A stretch of DNA of 30,201 bases from JALZAQ01 sp038253885 (GCA_038253885.1 JBBSGP010000037.1:1-30201); one strand, 5' to 3'. Numbered from the stretch's first letter, positions 17,262-25,524 are shown. Translations and numbers: made by a program. Notes: generated from the letters alone by a model not told the origin.

Positions 17262-17288
17262 GCCGTCGCGGGAAGTCGCGGCTACGGC
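17262..17288. terminator. Weak hairpin between converging recG and lipoprotein genes
   Basis: GCCGTCGCG (17262-17270) pairs with CGCG (17277-17280) and ACGGC (17284-17288) with a 3-base bulge. It lies in the 51-bp convergent gap and touches the stop codon of the minus-strand gene. No T tract follows on either strand, so any terminator role is uncertain. Confidence 0.25.
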
Positions 17289-17815
17289 CGGGGTGAGGCG
17301 AGGCGGCGCTTGATGCGCTCCAGCTCCGCCGTCGTCTTTTCGAGCTGCTCCTTGAGGCGCTGGTTCTCCTTGGTCAGCTCCGCATCGGGGCTGGTGGCTC
17401 TGCGCAGGGCAGCGGCCGACTGCTGAACGGAGTCCAGCGACGTGGCGAGTCGTCGCAGGATGCGCGCCTCGCCGATATGGAGCGCACGAGTGCTATCGGA
17501 GAGATAGAAGGCGAGCTGCGTCGTGGCTGCGGGAAGATTCATTCCGTGGTTCGCCGGATCCAGCAGGAAGACGCCCCGCCAGTACGAGCATTCGCGCGTT
17601 TCGGGCGACGCCGGGTGCGTCAACGCGAACGTCGCCAGCGTCCGGTCGGCGTCATCGTAGTGGCCGTCGAGCGCCGAGCGTTGTGCTGCCGTGAGCGCCG
17701 CCAGCCACTCCTGCGCGACGCTTCGCGGAGCGAGACGTGGCTGCGGCTCGGGCTGGCGAACGCACGACAGCGCGCCGAGCAGGAAGAGTATGGCGCCCGC
17801 CAGCGAGCGTCTCAT
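17282..17815 (-). CDS. Small coiled-coil lipoprotein, unknown function
   Basis: No family was recognised with confidence. The 177-residue product begins MRRSLAGAILFLLGALSC, a lipoprotein-like signal with Cys18 (lipobox ALSC, slightly off consensus). A helical region around 40-125 contains HYDDADRTLATFALTHP, reminiscent of a tetratricopeptide-type repeat. The C-terminal 40 residues (LTKENQRLKEQLEKTTAELE) form a clear heptad coiled coil. This layout recalls CpoB/YbgF-like or other envelope lipoproteins. The start overlaps the histidine kinase stop by four bases, so it is the last gene of the four-gene minus-strand operon. Confidence 0.7.
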   Translation of the reverse strand: MRRSLAGAILFLLGALSCVRQPEPQPRLAPRSVAQEWLAALTAAQRSALDGHYDDADRTLATFALTHPASPETRECSYWRGVFLLDPANHGMNLPAATTQLAFYLSDSTRALHIGEARILRRLATSLDSVQQSAAALRRATSPDAELTKENQRLKEQLEKTTAELERIKRRLASPRP

Positions 17816-19305
17816 CCAGCTGTGTCGGCGGTCGGGCGTCGGGCGCCAAGCGATGCGCGCTTCACCCGCAACGGAAGCGTGAGCGTGAAGGTCGTGCCTC
17901 GTCCCACGGTGCTCTCCACGCTGATAGTACCCCGATGCTCGTCCACGATCTGCTTCGCGATCGCGAGCCCGAGGCCCGTGCCGGGCTGCGCCGCCGAGCT
18001 CTGGTTGTCCGCCTGATAGAATTTCTCGAAGACGTGCGGGAGCTGCGCCTCCGGAATCCCCGCCCCGCTGTCCTTGACCGACAAGCGGGCCTCGTCCTCG
18101 CTCGATTCGATCGCCAGCGACACGCAGCCTCCCCGGTCAGTGAATTTGAACGCGTTCGAGAGAAGGTTGCCGAGCACCTCGTTTACCCGGTCAGGATCCC
18201 ACTGCACCAGCTGCGGGAGCGTGCCGCGCCGATCGACTCGGAACTCCACCCCCCGCTGCAGAGCGAGCACCCGGAATGCTTGCTCGAGCTCCCCCAGAAA
18301 TTCCATCAGATCCACTGGACGGGGATCGATCCGCCCGCCTCCGGCCTCGAAGCGGCTGACATCGAGAAGCTGATGCACAAGTCGTGCGAGTGATTGGGAC
18401 TGAGATGTGATCGTCCTCACGATTTCGTGCTGCTCGGGGGTGAGGGGTCCGTAGATATGCTCGTCCAGTAACTGCAGATATCCCAGCACGACGTTGATCG
18501 GCGTCTTGAGCTCGTGCGATGCCACCGAGATGAACTCGGCCTGCAACTTGTCGAGCGCCGCGAGCTGTTGCGTCATCGACTGGAAGCTCCCCGCGAGGCG
18601 GCCGAACTCGTCACGGCGATCGGGCGAGATGCGGAGCGCGTGATGAAAGTTTCCATCAGCGACGGCTGCCATCCCCTCTTCCAGCGCGCCGACCGGCTGG
18701 CTGATGGCGCGCCAGAGCAGCACACCCACGACGATGGCGAGGGCGCTCGCGAGAAGAAGCGCCGCCTGAGCCGCGTTTCGTCCCCGGATCGTCTCCTCGT
18801 CCGCCACGCGAACGCGCTCGCTCGTCCGCACCCGCAGCGCTTGCTCCGCCGTAGCGATCACGCTCTCGGCTCGTCGCAGTGCCGGCGCGACGACCGTGCG
18901 CGACACCGAATCGGCACGCGCGGTGTCGGATACGACGGCGAAGCGGAACTCTGACGGGATTCCGATGCCGGCGTCGGCGATCGCCACCCTGATCTGCGCG
19001 GCCTCCGGCGCCAGCCCGAAGAGGTCGAGCGTATCCGCCATCGTCCTGACCCGCGTCAGCTTCCGCAACATGCCGTCGCTCGTGCTGTCGGCTGGCACGA
19101 ACAGGAGGGCCAGCTCTCCCTGCCGGGCGGCGTCGAGCGCTCCGCGCATCCGGTTCAACAGGAGCGAGGCCGCGAAATCCCGCTGCCTCAGCTCGCGAGT
19201 CGTGCGGTGCAGATGTCCGAGCGAGTGAAGCGCGAAGAGGAGTGGCGCAGCGAAGATGATCGCGATCGCCGCCAGGCCGAGCGCCAGTCGCGCGCGAATT
19301 GTCAC
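17812..19305 (-). CDS. Orphan transmembrane sensor histidine kinase
   Basis: A 497-residue HisKA-type kinase that should autophosphorylate on His264 in response to an envelope or periplasmic signal. Order of parts: transmembrane helix 1 (about 7-27), a roughly 150-residue helical periplasmic region of four-helix-bundle type, transmembrane helix 2 (about 179-199), HAMP (about 200-252), H-box SHELKTPIN, N-box NLLSNAFKF, G1 KDSGAGIP, F-box FEKFYQ and G2 GTGLGLAIAKQI. All catalytic motifs are intact. No response regulator is adjacent. The GTG at 19305 starts one base after the upstream stop; another in-frame GTG at 19338 would overlap that gene by 32 bp. The 3' end overlaps the lipoprotein gene. 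Confidence 0.9.
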   Translation of the reverse strand: MTIRARLALGLAAIAIIFAAPLLFALHSLGHLHRTTRELRQRDFAASLLLNRMRGALDAARQGELALLFVPADSTSDGMLRKLTRVRTMADTLDLFGLAPEAAQIRVAIADAGIGIPSEFRFAVVSDTARADSVSRTVVAPALRRAESVIATAEQALRVRTSERVRVADEETIRGRNAAQAALLLASALAIVVGVLLWRAISQPVGALEEGMAAVADGNFHHALRISPDRRDEFGRLAGSFQSMTQQLAALDKLQAEFISVASHELKTPINVVLGYLQLLDEHIYGPLTPEQHEIVRTITSQSQSLARLVHQLLDVSRFEAGGGRIDPRPVDLMEFLGELEQAFRVLALQRGVEFRVDRRGTLPQLVQWDPDRVNEVLGNLLSNAFKFTDRGGCVSLAIESSEDEARLSVKDSGAGIPEAQLPHVFEKFYQADNQSSAAQPGTGLGLAIAKQIVDEHRGTISVESTVGRGTTFTLTLPLRVKRASLGARRPTADTAG

Positions 19306-19306
19306 G

Positions 19307-19795
19307 TCAGAAGCCGACCCGGAGCCCGACGACCACACCCGACCGGGCGCGCGCCGACGGGTAAGGAATGTCCCGAGGGCCGCGACCGTTGCGCAGATCG
19401 TACAGGAAGAGCGAGGCGCTTCCGAGCAGGGTGACCTGGCCGCCGATGATACCGAGCTGCGCCCGGCGGTCTCCGGCGCGCGACTCCGAGTACAGCCGCT
19501 CGGCCTCGTCGTCCGAATAGCGACCGTTCGTCACCGCGCAGCTCGGGCCGCTGCGGTGGCAGAGATCATCCAGGGCCCGGTACGCGCGGTCCGCCCGATG
19601 GGTCTGGTCGAGCGCATATACTCCGAATCCCGCCGCGACCGCGAGGAGACTCCATTTCGCGAGCTTCACGTGGGTCCAGCGGGTGGCAGCCGGCGCGGGT
19701 GCCCGTTGAGCGCTCAGCGATCCGGGCGCGATGGCGAGCGCCAACAGCGCTACCCATGAAAGACGCCGGGCCGCGACTGCGGGCCAGCAACTCAT
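19307..19795 (-). CDS. Small exported membrane protein, unknown function
   Basis: No family was recognised. The 162-residue product has an N-terminal signal sequence (LSWVALLALAIAPGSLSAQ, with a likely cleavage after SLSA). Then come two more hydrophobic stretches (KWSLLAVAAGFGVYAL and GIIGGQVTLLGSASLFLY) separated by a polar loop with two cysteines (LCHRSGPSC). The C-terminus ends VVVGLRVGF, a pattern with terminal Phe often seen at the end of outer-membrane strands, though the protein is too short for a barrel alone. The start overlaps the propeller gene stop by four bases and the kinase begins right after its stop. Confidence 0.65.
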   Translation of the reverse strand: MSCWPAVAARRLSWVALLALAIAPGSLSAQRAPAPAATRWTHVKLAKWSLLAVAAGFGVYALDQTHRADRAYRALDDLCHRSGPSCAVTNGRYSDDEAERLYSESRAGDRRAQLGIIGGQVTLLGSASLFLYDLRNGRGPRDIPYPSARARSGVVVGLRVGF

Positions 19796-20940
19796 CGGAA
19801 GCTCACCAGCCGGCCGATGATGGGTGCGGCCACGATCTGTCGGTTGTGCACCACCGGGGGGTGGCGCAGCTCGCTGCCCAGCGCTCGCGTCCAGAGTCGT
19901 GTCCTCGTCGTGCGGTCGAAGAAGGTCACCTCGCCCCGGACCGTTGCAACGAGCACGCCGTCGCGGAGGACCGCCGGACCGGCGCTCGTCCCGCAGCCCG
20001 GGATGCCAACCGAGTCAGCCGCCGCTGGACGCGCGAGCGGAACCAACCAGAGCGTACAGCTGCTGCCGAGCGCGAACAGCGTGTCGCGCGCGACCACCGG
20101 CACTCCCGGGATCGGCTCGCTGGTGTTGATGCGCCAGCGCACGATCCCAGACGGAAGGGCCAGAGCGAGCAGCGCACCCGATGGCGACGCGAGGATCGCG
20201 GTCGAATCGTCCGCGAGCGCCAGCGGCGCCGCCGTGGTGACCGGGAGCACACCCAGCGAGCGCACGGCTCCGCTTCCCCGATCGAGGACGATCAGGCTGT
20301 CGCCGAGCGTCGCGATCACCACCAGATCGCGGCTGACCAGCGGCCCGGAGCGCGTCCCGCCGGTGCGGCGGTGCCAGAGGATTTTTCCGTGAGTCGTGAG
20401 AGCGAGGGCACGGCCGTCCTGGGTGGCGACGTAGAGCATGGTGTCCCGTAGCACCATCGGAGAGCCCACGTCACCGACCGTGACCTGCCACACGCGCTTG
20501 CCGTTTCGCAGCGCCAGCGCCTCGATCTTGCCAGCGGCGCCCTCGGTGGCGACGAAGACGAGATCCTCCCCGATGAGGGGGCCGGCGCCGAAGGAGGCGT
20601 CGGAGTGGTAGCGCCAGAACAGCGCGCCGGTCCGCGTGTCGATCGCGTACACGAACCGATCCGCGCCCGCCACCACCGTCACCCGCTCGCCCACCGCCGG
20701 CTCGCCGAGCGTGCCTCGCCCTACATCGGCGCGCCAGACCACTTCGGGATCGGCTGCCAGCTGCTCGTCGGCCGACGGCGCGCGGGACGCTGATCCCAGG
20801 TACTCGCCCACCGCGTTCGCTCCTTCACGCGGCACCGGACGCGCGGTGCTCGCGCACGCGGCGTTGACAGTCAGGATGGCCAGCCCTAGCTTCCGCGGCC
20901 ACCCCGCAAAATGACGTAAGCTTCGTGAAATCAATGACAT
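19792..20940 (-). CDS. BamB-like PQQ-repeat beta-propeller protein
   Basis: The 382-residue exported protein is built from repeats of the PQQ/BamB propeller type: segments with W at the start and a later 'GPLIGEDLVFVAT'-like strand recur (VVWRADVG, ALFWRYHSD, RVWQVTVGD, ILWHRRTGG, RWRINTSE, RLWTRALG), giving six to seven blades. No quinone-enzyme residues were noticed, so a scaffold role as in BamB is more likely than catalysis. The N-terminus (LGLAILTVNAACAST) is a signal with a Cys in a poor lipobox. It is the first gene of the operon with the small membrane protein, kinase and lipoprotein. Its ATG lies inside the asnS 5' end, so the divergent genes overlap by 7 bp. Confidence 0.82.
   Translation of the reverse strand: MSLISRSLRHFAGWPRKLGLAILTVNAACASTARPVPREGANAVGEYLGSASRAPSADEQLAADPEVVWRADVGRGTLGEPAVGERVTVVAGADRFVYAIDTRTGALFWRYHSDASFGAGPLIGEDLVFVATEGAAGKIEALALRNGKRVWQVTVGDVGSPMVLRDTMLYVATQDGRALALTTHGKILWHRRTGGTRSGPLVSRDLVVIATLGDSLIVLDRGSGAVRSLGVLPVTTAAPLALADDSTAILASPSGALLALALPSGIVRWRINTSEPIPGVPVVARDTLFALGSSCTLWLVPLARPAAADSVGIPGCGTSAGPAVLRDGVLVATVRGEVTFFDRTTRTRLWTRALGSELRHPPVVHNRQIVAAPIIGRLVSFR
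20917..20922 (+). promoter_or_regulatory. Candidate -10 box for asnS
   Basis: TAAGCT lies 11 bases before the ATG at 20934, inside the coding sequence of the divergent propeller gene. The spacing equals that at murC. It supports ATG 20934 over the GTG at 20925, which would begin only two bases after the box. Prediction only. Confidence 0.3.
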
Positions 20941-22235
20941 TCCCGGTTGCGCGCATCATCGAGCTGAACGATTTCGTCGACCAGCGTGCGACGATTCGCG
21001 GCTGGGTCACCCATCTGCGCTCGTCCGGCAAAGTTGCGTTCGTTGTCCTGCGCGACGGAAGTGGCATCGTGCAGGCCGTGCTCGTCAAGAACACCCTCTC
21101 TCCCGAGATCTGGGAGCGCTTCGGCCAGCTCACCATCGAGACGTCGGTCGCCATCAGCGGCGACGTCCGTATCGATTCGCGTGCCCCCGGCGGGTACGAG
21201 CTCGCCGTGAGCAACCTCGACATCCTCGGCGCCAGCCCACTCGACTATCCCATCCAGCCCAAGGAGCATGGCGTAGATTTCCTGCTCGACCACCGGCATC
21301 TCTGGCTGCGAAGTCGGAGGCAACGCGCGATCGCGCGGATCCGGAACGAGGTCGAGCAAGCGATCGCCGATTTTTTCTACGAGCGCGGCTTCATCCGCGT
21401 CGACACACCCATCCTCACCGCCGCGATCGGCGAACGATCCGGGCTCTTCTCCACCGAGTATTTCGAGGAAGGCAGCGCCTACCTGGCGCAGACGGGCCAA
21501 CTCTACGGCGAAGCAGCGGCCGCCGCCTTCGGAAGAATCTACACCTTCGGACCGACCTTCCGCGCTGAGAAGTCGAAGACCAGACGCCACCTCACCGAAT
21601 TCTGGATGATTGAGCCGGAGGTGGCATTCAACGACTCGGACGACAACATGATACTCCAGGAAGAGTTCGTGTCCTACCTCGTGAAGCGGTGCCTGGACCG
21701 CCGGCACGAGGAGCTCAAGGAGCTGGAGCGCGACACGAACATGCTCGAAGCCGTCACACCGCCGTTCGTGCGACTCGACTACTCCGACGCCGTGACTCTC
21801 ATTCAGAAGAAAGGGAGCACGACACAGTGGGGCGATGACCTGGGAGCCGAGGACGAGACGCTGATCGTGAACGAGTACGTGAAGCCCGTCTTCGTCTTCA
21901 ATTATCCCCGCGAAGCGAAGGCGTTCTACATGAAGGAGAATCCCGCCGATCCTCGCACGGTACTCTGCAACGATTGTCTGGCACCGGAGGGATTCGGCGA
22001 GATCATCGGCGGGAGCCAGCGTGAGGACGACCACGACAAGCTGCGCCGTCGCATCGAGGAGGAAGGCTTGCCGCTGGATGCCTACGGGTGGTATCTGGAG
22101 CTGCGCCGGTACGGCACCTTCGTTCACTCCGGCTTTGGCCTGGGGCTCGAGCGGACGGTCGCGTGGATCTGCGGCACGCCCCACATCCGTGAAGTCATCG
22201 CCTTTCCGCGCATGATGAACCGGCTGCGTCCGTAA
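20934..22235 (+). CDS. asnS: Asparaginyl-tRNA synthetase
   Basis: This class II aminoacyl-tRNA synthetase charges tRNA-Asn with asparagine. The 433-residue product has an N-terminal OB-fold anticodon domain (ATIRGWVTHLRSSGKVAF), then the catalytic core: motif 1 region RGFIRVDTPIL, motif 2 FTFGPTFRAEKS-like sequence (YTFGPTFRAEKS) with LTEFWMIEPE, and motif 3 GFGLGLERTVAWICG. GEIIGGSQRE and KAFYMKENP point to AsnRS rather than AspRS, which is longer and has a GAD insertion. A GTG nine bases upstream is possible; ATG 20934 is preferred because of the -10-like box. The hydrolase gene follows after 3 bp. Confidence 0.94.
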   Translation: MTFPVARIIELNDFVDQRATIRGWVTHLRSSGKVAFVVLRDGSGIVQAVLVKNTLSPEIWERFGQLTIETSVAISGDVRIDSRAPGGYELAVSNLDILGASPLDYPIQPKEHGVDFLLDHRHLWLRSRRQRAIARIRNEVEQAIADFFYERGFIRVDTPILTAAIGERSGLFSTEYFEEGSAYLAQTGQLYGEAAAAAFGRIYTFGPTFRAEKSKTRRHLTEFWMIEPEVAFNDSDDNMILQEEFVSYLVKRCLDRRHEELKELERDTNMLEAVTPPFVRLDYSDAVTLIQKKGSTTQWGDDLGAEDETLIVNEYVKPVFVFNYPREAKAFYMKENPADPRTVLCNDCLAPEGFGEIIGGSQREDDHDKLRRRIEEEGLPLDAYGWYLELRRYGTFVHSGFGLGLERTVAWICGTPHIREVIAFPRMMNRLRP

Positions 22236-22238
22236 GCC

Positions 22239-23240
22239 ATGCACGAGCATTCGAGTATGCCGGTTTCTCGCGAGACCTCGAAGCGGCCTCGCGGCCTGCT
22301 CCCTTCAACCCTCGTCCTGATCGCGCTGGCGTCCGCGTGCAGCAGCTCGACGGCCGCCGCGCGGGGTGGGCCCGAGTCCATTGCCGTCCTCGCCGATTGC
22401 ACGATCCCCGTCGCTGGCGACGCGAGCGCGGTGAATCTGGCGCTCGACGTCGTCTACTATCGTCCCGGTGGCCAGCCTCAGCAGCTCGACGTCGCCTGGT
22501 CCAGCGACGGGCGATCACATCCGCTGGTGTTCTTCGTGCACGGCGGCGGATGGCGGGAGGGTGACAAGTCCAGTGAGCGGCCGTATCTGCTCTACCTGGC
22601 TCGCCAGGGTTACAGCGTGGCGGCGGTCAACTACCGGGTGGCGAGCGCGCCGGACAACCTCTTTCCCGCCGCGATCCAGGACGTGCGCTGCGCCCTCCGG
22701 TGGCTCCGGGAGAACGCGATTCGCTACTCCATCGACCCGACACGCGTCGTGGCGGCGGGGGAGTCCGCTGGCGGGCATCTCGTCTCGTTGCTGGCCACCA
22801 CTCCCGAGCTGGCCTCACTCGACGAGGCGACGTGTCCGGTCAAAGCGCAGGCGCTCTCCCTCTCTGGAGTCGTGTCGCTCTACGCGCCCGAGGATATCCG
22901 GCGAGGAAGCGACTACAACGCGTTCATCGAGCCGACGATCTCCAACTTTCTCGGTGCTGAACCGGAAGCCGTGCCGGCGACGGCTGCGCTGGCGTCGCCG
23001 GTTACCCACGTGAAAGCGGGGAATCCGCCCTTCCTTCTCGTGCACGGCGCGCTGGATGCGCTCGTTCCGCTCGCTCAGTCGAGTCGGATGCGCGATACAC
23101 TCCAGCGAGCGGGCGTACCGGCGACTCTTGTTGTCGTGCCGGAAGGTGCGCACGGCTTCCCGTACGTGAGCACGGAGCGAATCTTCCGCAGCTCGACATG
23201 TACGATCCTGGCCTTTCTGGAGAAAACACTGAAGCGTTGA
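22239..23240 (+). CDS. Exported alpha/beta hydrolase (BD-FAE/esterase type)
   Basis: The 333-residue product is a predicted carboxylesterase of the hormone-sensitive-lipase/BD-FAE type. An N-terminal signal (LPSTLVLIALASAC) ends with a possible lipobox, so it probably acts outside the cytoplasm. The oxyanion loop is HGGGW, the nucleophile elbow GESAGGH (Ser176), with Asp273 in HGALD and His305 in GAHGF completing the triad. CSSSTAAARGG forms a short linker. The start ATG lies 3 bp after asnS; a second ATG six codons later is equally possible. The substrate is not known; the next genes encode VOC proteins, which hints at small-molecule breakdown but does not prove it. Confidence 0.85.
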   Translation: MHEHSSMPVSRETSKRPRGLLPSTLVLIALASACSSSTAAARGGPESIAVLADCTIPVAGDASAVNLALDVVYYRPGGQPQQLDVAWSSDGRSHPLVFFVHGGGWREGDKSSERPYLLYLARQGYSVAAVNYRVASAPDNLFPAAIQDVRCALRWLRENAIRYSIDPTRVVAAGESAGGHLVSLLATTPELASLDEATCPVKAQALSLSGVVSLYAPEDIRRGSDYNAFIEPTISNFLGAEPEAVPATAALASPVTHVKAGNPPFLLVHGALDALVPLAQSSRMRDTLQRAGVPATLVVVPEGAHGFPYVSTERIFRSSTCTILAFLEKTLKR

Positions 23241-23288
23241 GAGAGCAGAGATGGCGAAGTACCCCATACCACTTCTCGAGGAGTCCCC

Positions 23289-24071
23289 ATGCCAACCGAT
23301 TATCGTGGCCGCTTCCTCTGGCACGAGCTGCTGACCACCGACACGAAAGCCGCGCAGACCTTCTACCGCGCGGTCGCCGGCTGGTCCACAGAGGCGTGGG
23401 AGGACTCACCCACGCCGTACATGATGTGGATGAACAACGGCGTTCCACTCGGTGGAGTCATGGATCTTCCGCCGCACCTGCGCGACAAGAAAGTTCCGCC
23501 GAACTGGCTGAGCTATATCGGCACACCCGACGTCGATGACACGCTCGCGAAGGCGGCGAAGCTCGGGGCTGTCACGATGGTTCCCCCCAAAGACATCCCG
23601 ACAGTCGGCCGTTTCGCCGTGCTCGGCGATCCACAGGGGGCGGTGTTCGCGATCTACACGCCAGAAAAGGAGCCGCCTGGTCTCGATCCTCAGCCCCAGC
23701 GCGGTGATGTCAGCTGGCACGAGCTGATCACGACCGATCATGTCCAGGCTTTCGACTTCTACGCGGAGCTCTTTGGCTGGCTGAAGACGACTGCGATGGA
23801 CATGGGTGCCATGGGGTTGTATCAGATGTACGGGCGCCCCGGGGGAATCCCGCTGGGTGGGATGTTCAACAAGTCGAAGGAGATGGCGTTCCCGCCCAAC
23901 TGGCTGCCGTACATCAGCGTCGACGACGTCAACGCCGCTGTCGACATCATCAAGAAGCAGGGCGGACAGGTGATGAACGGTCCGATGGATGTGCCGGGAG
24001 GCTCGATCCTGCAGGGGATGGATCCGCAGGGAGGCGCGTTCGCGCTGCATCAGCTGAAAGCGCCGATGTGA
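23289..24071 (+). CDS. Tandem VOC (glyoxalase-like) protein
   Basis: The 260-residue protein consists of two homologous VOC halves (about 8-125 and 137-257), each opening with WHEL-TTD and an FY-x3-GW element and closing with a DPQG-A-FA strand. The pattern resembles the CFP30B/Rv0577 group of double-VOC proteins, for which the chemistry is poorly known. Whether a metal is bound cannot be judged here; the His in each WHEL and acidic residues at strand ends are candidates. GAGGAG at 23278-23283, five bases before the ATG, is one of the clearest ribosome binding sites in the window. The dioxygenase starts 6 bp after the stop. Confidence 0.82.
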   Translation: MPTDYRGRFLWHELLTTDTKAAQTFYRAVAGWSTEAWEDSPTPYMMWMNNGVPLGGVMDLPPHLRDKKVPPNWLSYIGTPDVDDTLAKAAKLGAVTMVPPKDIPTVGRFAVLGDPQGAVFAIYTPEKEPPGLDPQPQRGDVSWHELITTDHVQAFDFYAELFGWLKTTAMDMGAMGLYQMYGRPGGIPLGGMFNKSKEMAFPPNWLPYISVDDVNAAVDIIKKQGGQVMNGPMDVPGGSILQGMDPQGGAFALHQLKAPM

Positions 24072-24077
24072 GGCGTC

Positions 24078-25037
24078 ATGACGGAGCCAAGCACGATCAC
24101 CGGCCTTCATCACGTCACGGCCATCGCCGGTGACCCGCAGGAGAATCTGAATTTCTACAGCGGCGCGCTGGGCCTGAGGCTGGTGAAGCGGACAGTCAAC
24201 CAGGATGTACCGAACAGCTATCACCTGTTCTATGCCGACGGCGAGGCGCATCCCGGAGCTGACCTGACTTTCTTCCCCTGGCCTGACCAGCCGCCGGCGC
24301 GCAGGGGAACGGGACTGGCGAGCGAGATCGCGCTCGCCGTGCCCGTTGACAGCATCGATTACTGGATCGAGCGCCTCGCTCGCTCGGGCGCGCAGGTGGG
24401 CAAGCCGGAGACACGCCGCGGGGCCAGGGCGCTTCCCCTCGTCGATCCGCATGGTCTCGATCTGGCGCTTGTCGAGACAGCCGATGAGCGGGAGTTCAGC
24501 CCGTGGGCCGCGAGCGCCGTACCGGCAGCGCGCCAGATTCGCGGCCTGCACGCGGTCCGCCTCTGGGAGCGGGACATCGCGCTGTCGGCTCGCTTCCTGA
24601 CGGCGACGCTCGATTTCACCAGCGCCGGGGAAGAGGACGGCTGGCACCGCTACACGCTCGGCGACGGCGGCTCCGGCCGTCAGCTCGAGATCCGGGAGCT
24701 TCCGCAGATGGCGCGCGGATCCTGGGGAACGGGCGTGACGCACCACGTCGCCTGGCGTGTACCCGATGACCCGTCCGAGCTGGCGGCACGCGAGCGGATC
24801 GCTGCCGCACACCGGCGCCCCACGGAAGTCATCGACCGCTTCTGGTTCAAGTCCGTCTACTTTCTCGAGCCCGGCGGGGTGTTGTTCGAGCTCGCGACCG
24901 ACGGACCGGGCTTCACCGCGGACGAGGAGATGGATCACCTCGGTGAGCGACTCGTGCTTCCACCCTGGCTGGAGCCTCGCCGGCAGCAGATCGTGAGCGG
25001 ATTGCCGCCGCTCGAGTATCCGCCACAGCTGCCCTGA
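24078..25037 (+). CDS. Ring-cleaving dioxygenase, PcpA/MhqO-like (VOC superfamily)
   Basis: This 319-residue protein has the type I extradiol dioxygenase-like layout of two VOC modules: the first starts ITGLHHVTAIAGD (residue 7 on), the second IRGLHAVRLWERD (about 154 on). Candidate Fe(II) ligands are His11, His222 in VTHHVAW and Glu271 in LFELATDGPGF. As recalled, PcpA uses His11, His227 and Glu276, so the spacing between the last two is identical. Such enzymes open hydroquinone-type rings; in Bacillus the MhqO/MhqE paralogues act in quinone stress. The substrate here is unknown. It probably shares a transcript with the double-VOC gene. Confidence 0.86.
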   Translation: MTEPSTITGLHHVTAIAGDPQENLNFYSGALGLRLVKRTVNQDVPNSYHLFYADGEAHPGADLTFFPWPDQPPARRGTGLASEIALAVPVDSIDYWIERLARSGAQVGKPETRRGARALPLVDPHGLDLALVETADEREFSPWAASAVPAARQIRGLHAVRLWERDIALSARFLTATLDFTSAGEEDGWHRYTLGDGGSGRQLEIRELPQMARGSWGTGVTHHVAWRVPDDPSELAARERIAAAHRRPTEVIDRFWFKSVYFLEPGGVLFELATDGPGFTADEEMDHLGERLVLPPWLEPRRQQIVSGLPPLEYPPQLP

Positions 25038-25049
25038 GGCGACCTCGAC

Positions 25050-25502
25050 TCACCCGGGGTCGCGCAGCTCCTTCGCGTACACTCCCTTGAAGCGGCTGAC
25101 TTCGCTGCGCTCCCGGTCGAGCTCCGGGATGACGCGCGGCGCGTAGCCACGACTCCGGAAAAAAGCGTCGTTGTTGCTGACCGCGAAGAGCGTCGCGTAC
25201 TCGCGCCGTCGCGCCAGCTCTTCTACCGCGCTGATCAGCGCCGCTCCCGCGCCGCGCCGCTGCGACGCCGGCTCGACCGCCAGAGAGCGAACCTCGGCCA
25301 GGCTCGGCGAATGCTCATCCAGATGGACGCAGCCCACGACTCGCTCCCCGATGGCTGCCACGAGGAAATCGAGCGCCCGCTCGGCAATGAACTCCGTGGA
25401 GCGGGGAAGCAGTGTGCCAGCGGGCACGTACTGCTGGATCAGGGAGGCGATAGTCGCCGCGTCGGAGGCGCGGGCCGGTCGGACGATCGAAGGAGTGGAC
25501 AC
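25050..25502 (-). CDS. GNAT acetyltransferase, probable short ArgA-type N-acetylglutamate synthase
   Basis: The 150-residue product is a single GNAT domain: IVRPARASDAATIASLI at the N-terminus, then LAEVRSLAVEPASQRRGAGAAL with the acetyl-CoA pyrophosphate loop (RRGAGA), and LFAVSNNDAFFRSRGYAP with the PELDRER tail. These segments match the GNAT half of ArgA (VAEVRSLAV... RGFxP... LPE). Short ArgA proteins lacking the kinase-like regulatory half make N-acetylglutamate in several bacteria. It follows argJ after 22 bp on the same strand, which supports a role in ornithine synthesis. GTG 25502 was chosen because the frame upstream lies inside argJ without homology. A generic GNAT activity cannot be excluded. 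Confidence 0.75.
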   Translation of the reverse strand: MSTPSIVRPARASDAATIASLIQQYVPAGTLLPRSTEFIAERALDFLVAAIGERVVGCVHLDEHSPSLAEVRSLAVEPASQRRGAGAALISAVEELARRREYATLFAVSNNDAFFRSRGYAPRVIPELDRERSEVSRFKGVYAKELRDPG

Positions 25503-25524
25503 GAGTGAATCGCGCCGCGACGCG

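Noticed and set aside
21366..21380. Run of six T inside asnS as a possible terminator
   Set aside because: No stable stem precedes it and it lies in the middle of an intact catalytic domain coding region.
23406..24938. 510-codon open frame on the minus strand opposite the VOC and dioxygenase genes
   Set aside because: It mirrors the codon phase of two well-supported genes, is rich in Arg/His/Asp with no recognisable domain, and is the usual shadow of high-GC coding sequence.
25039..25063. GCGACC/GGTCGC hairpin in the convergent gap between the dioxygenase and GNAT genes
   Set aside because: Only six pairs with a 13-base loop, no T tract on either strand; this is within chance for GC-rich DNA.
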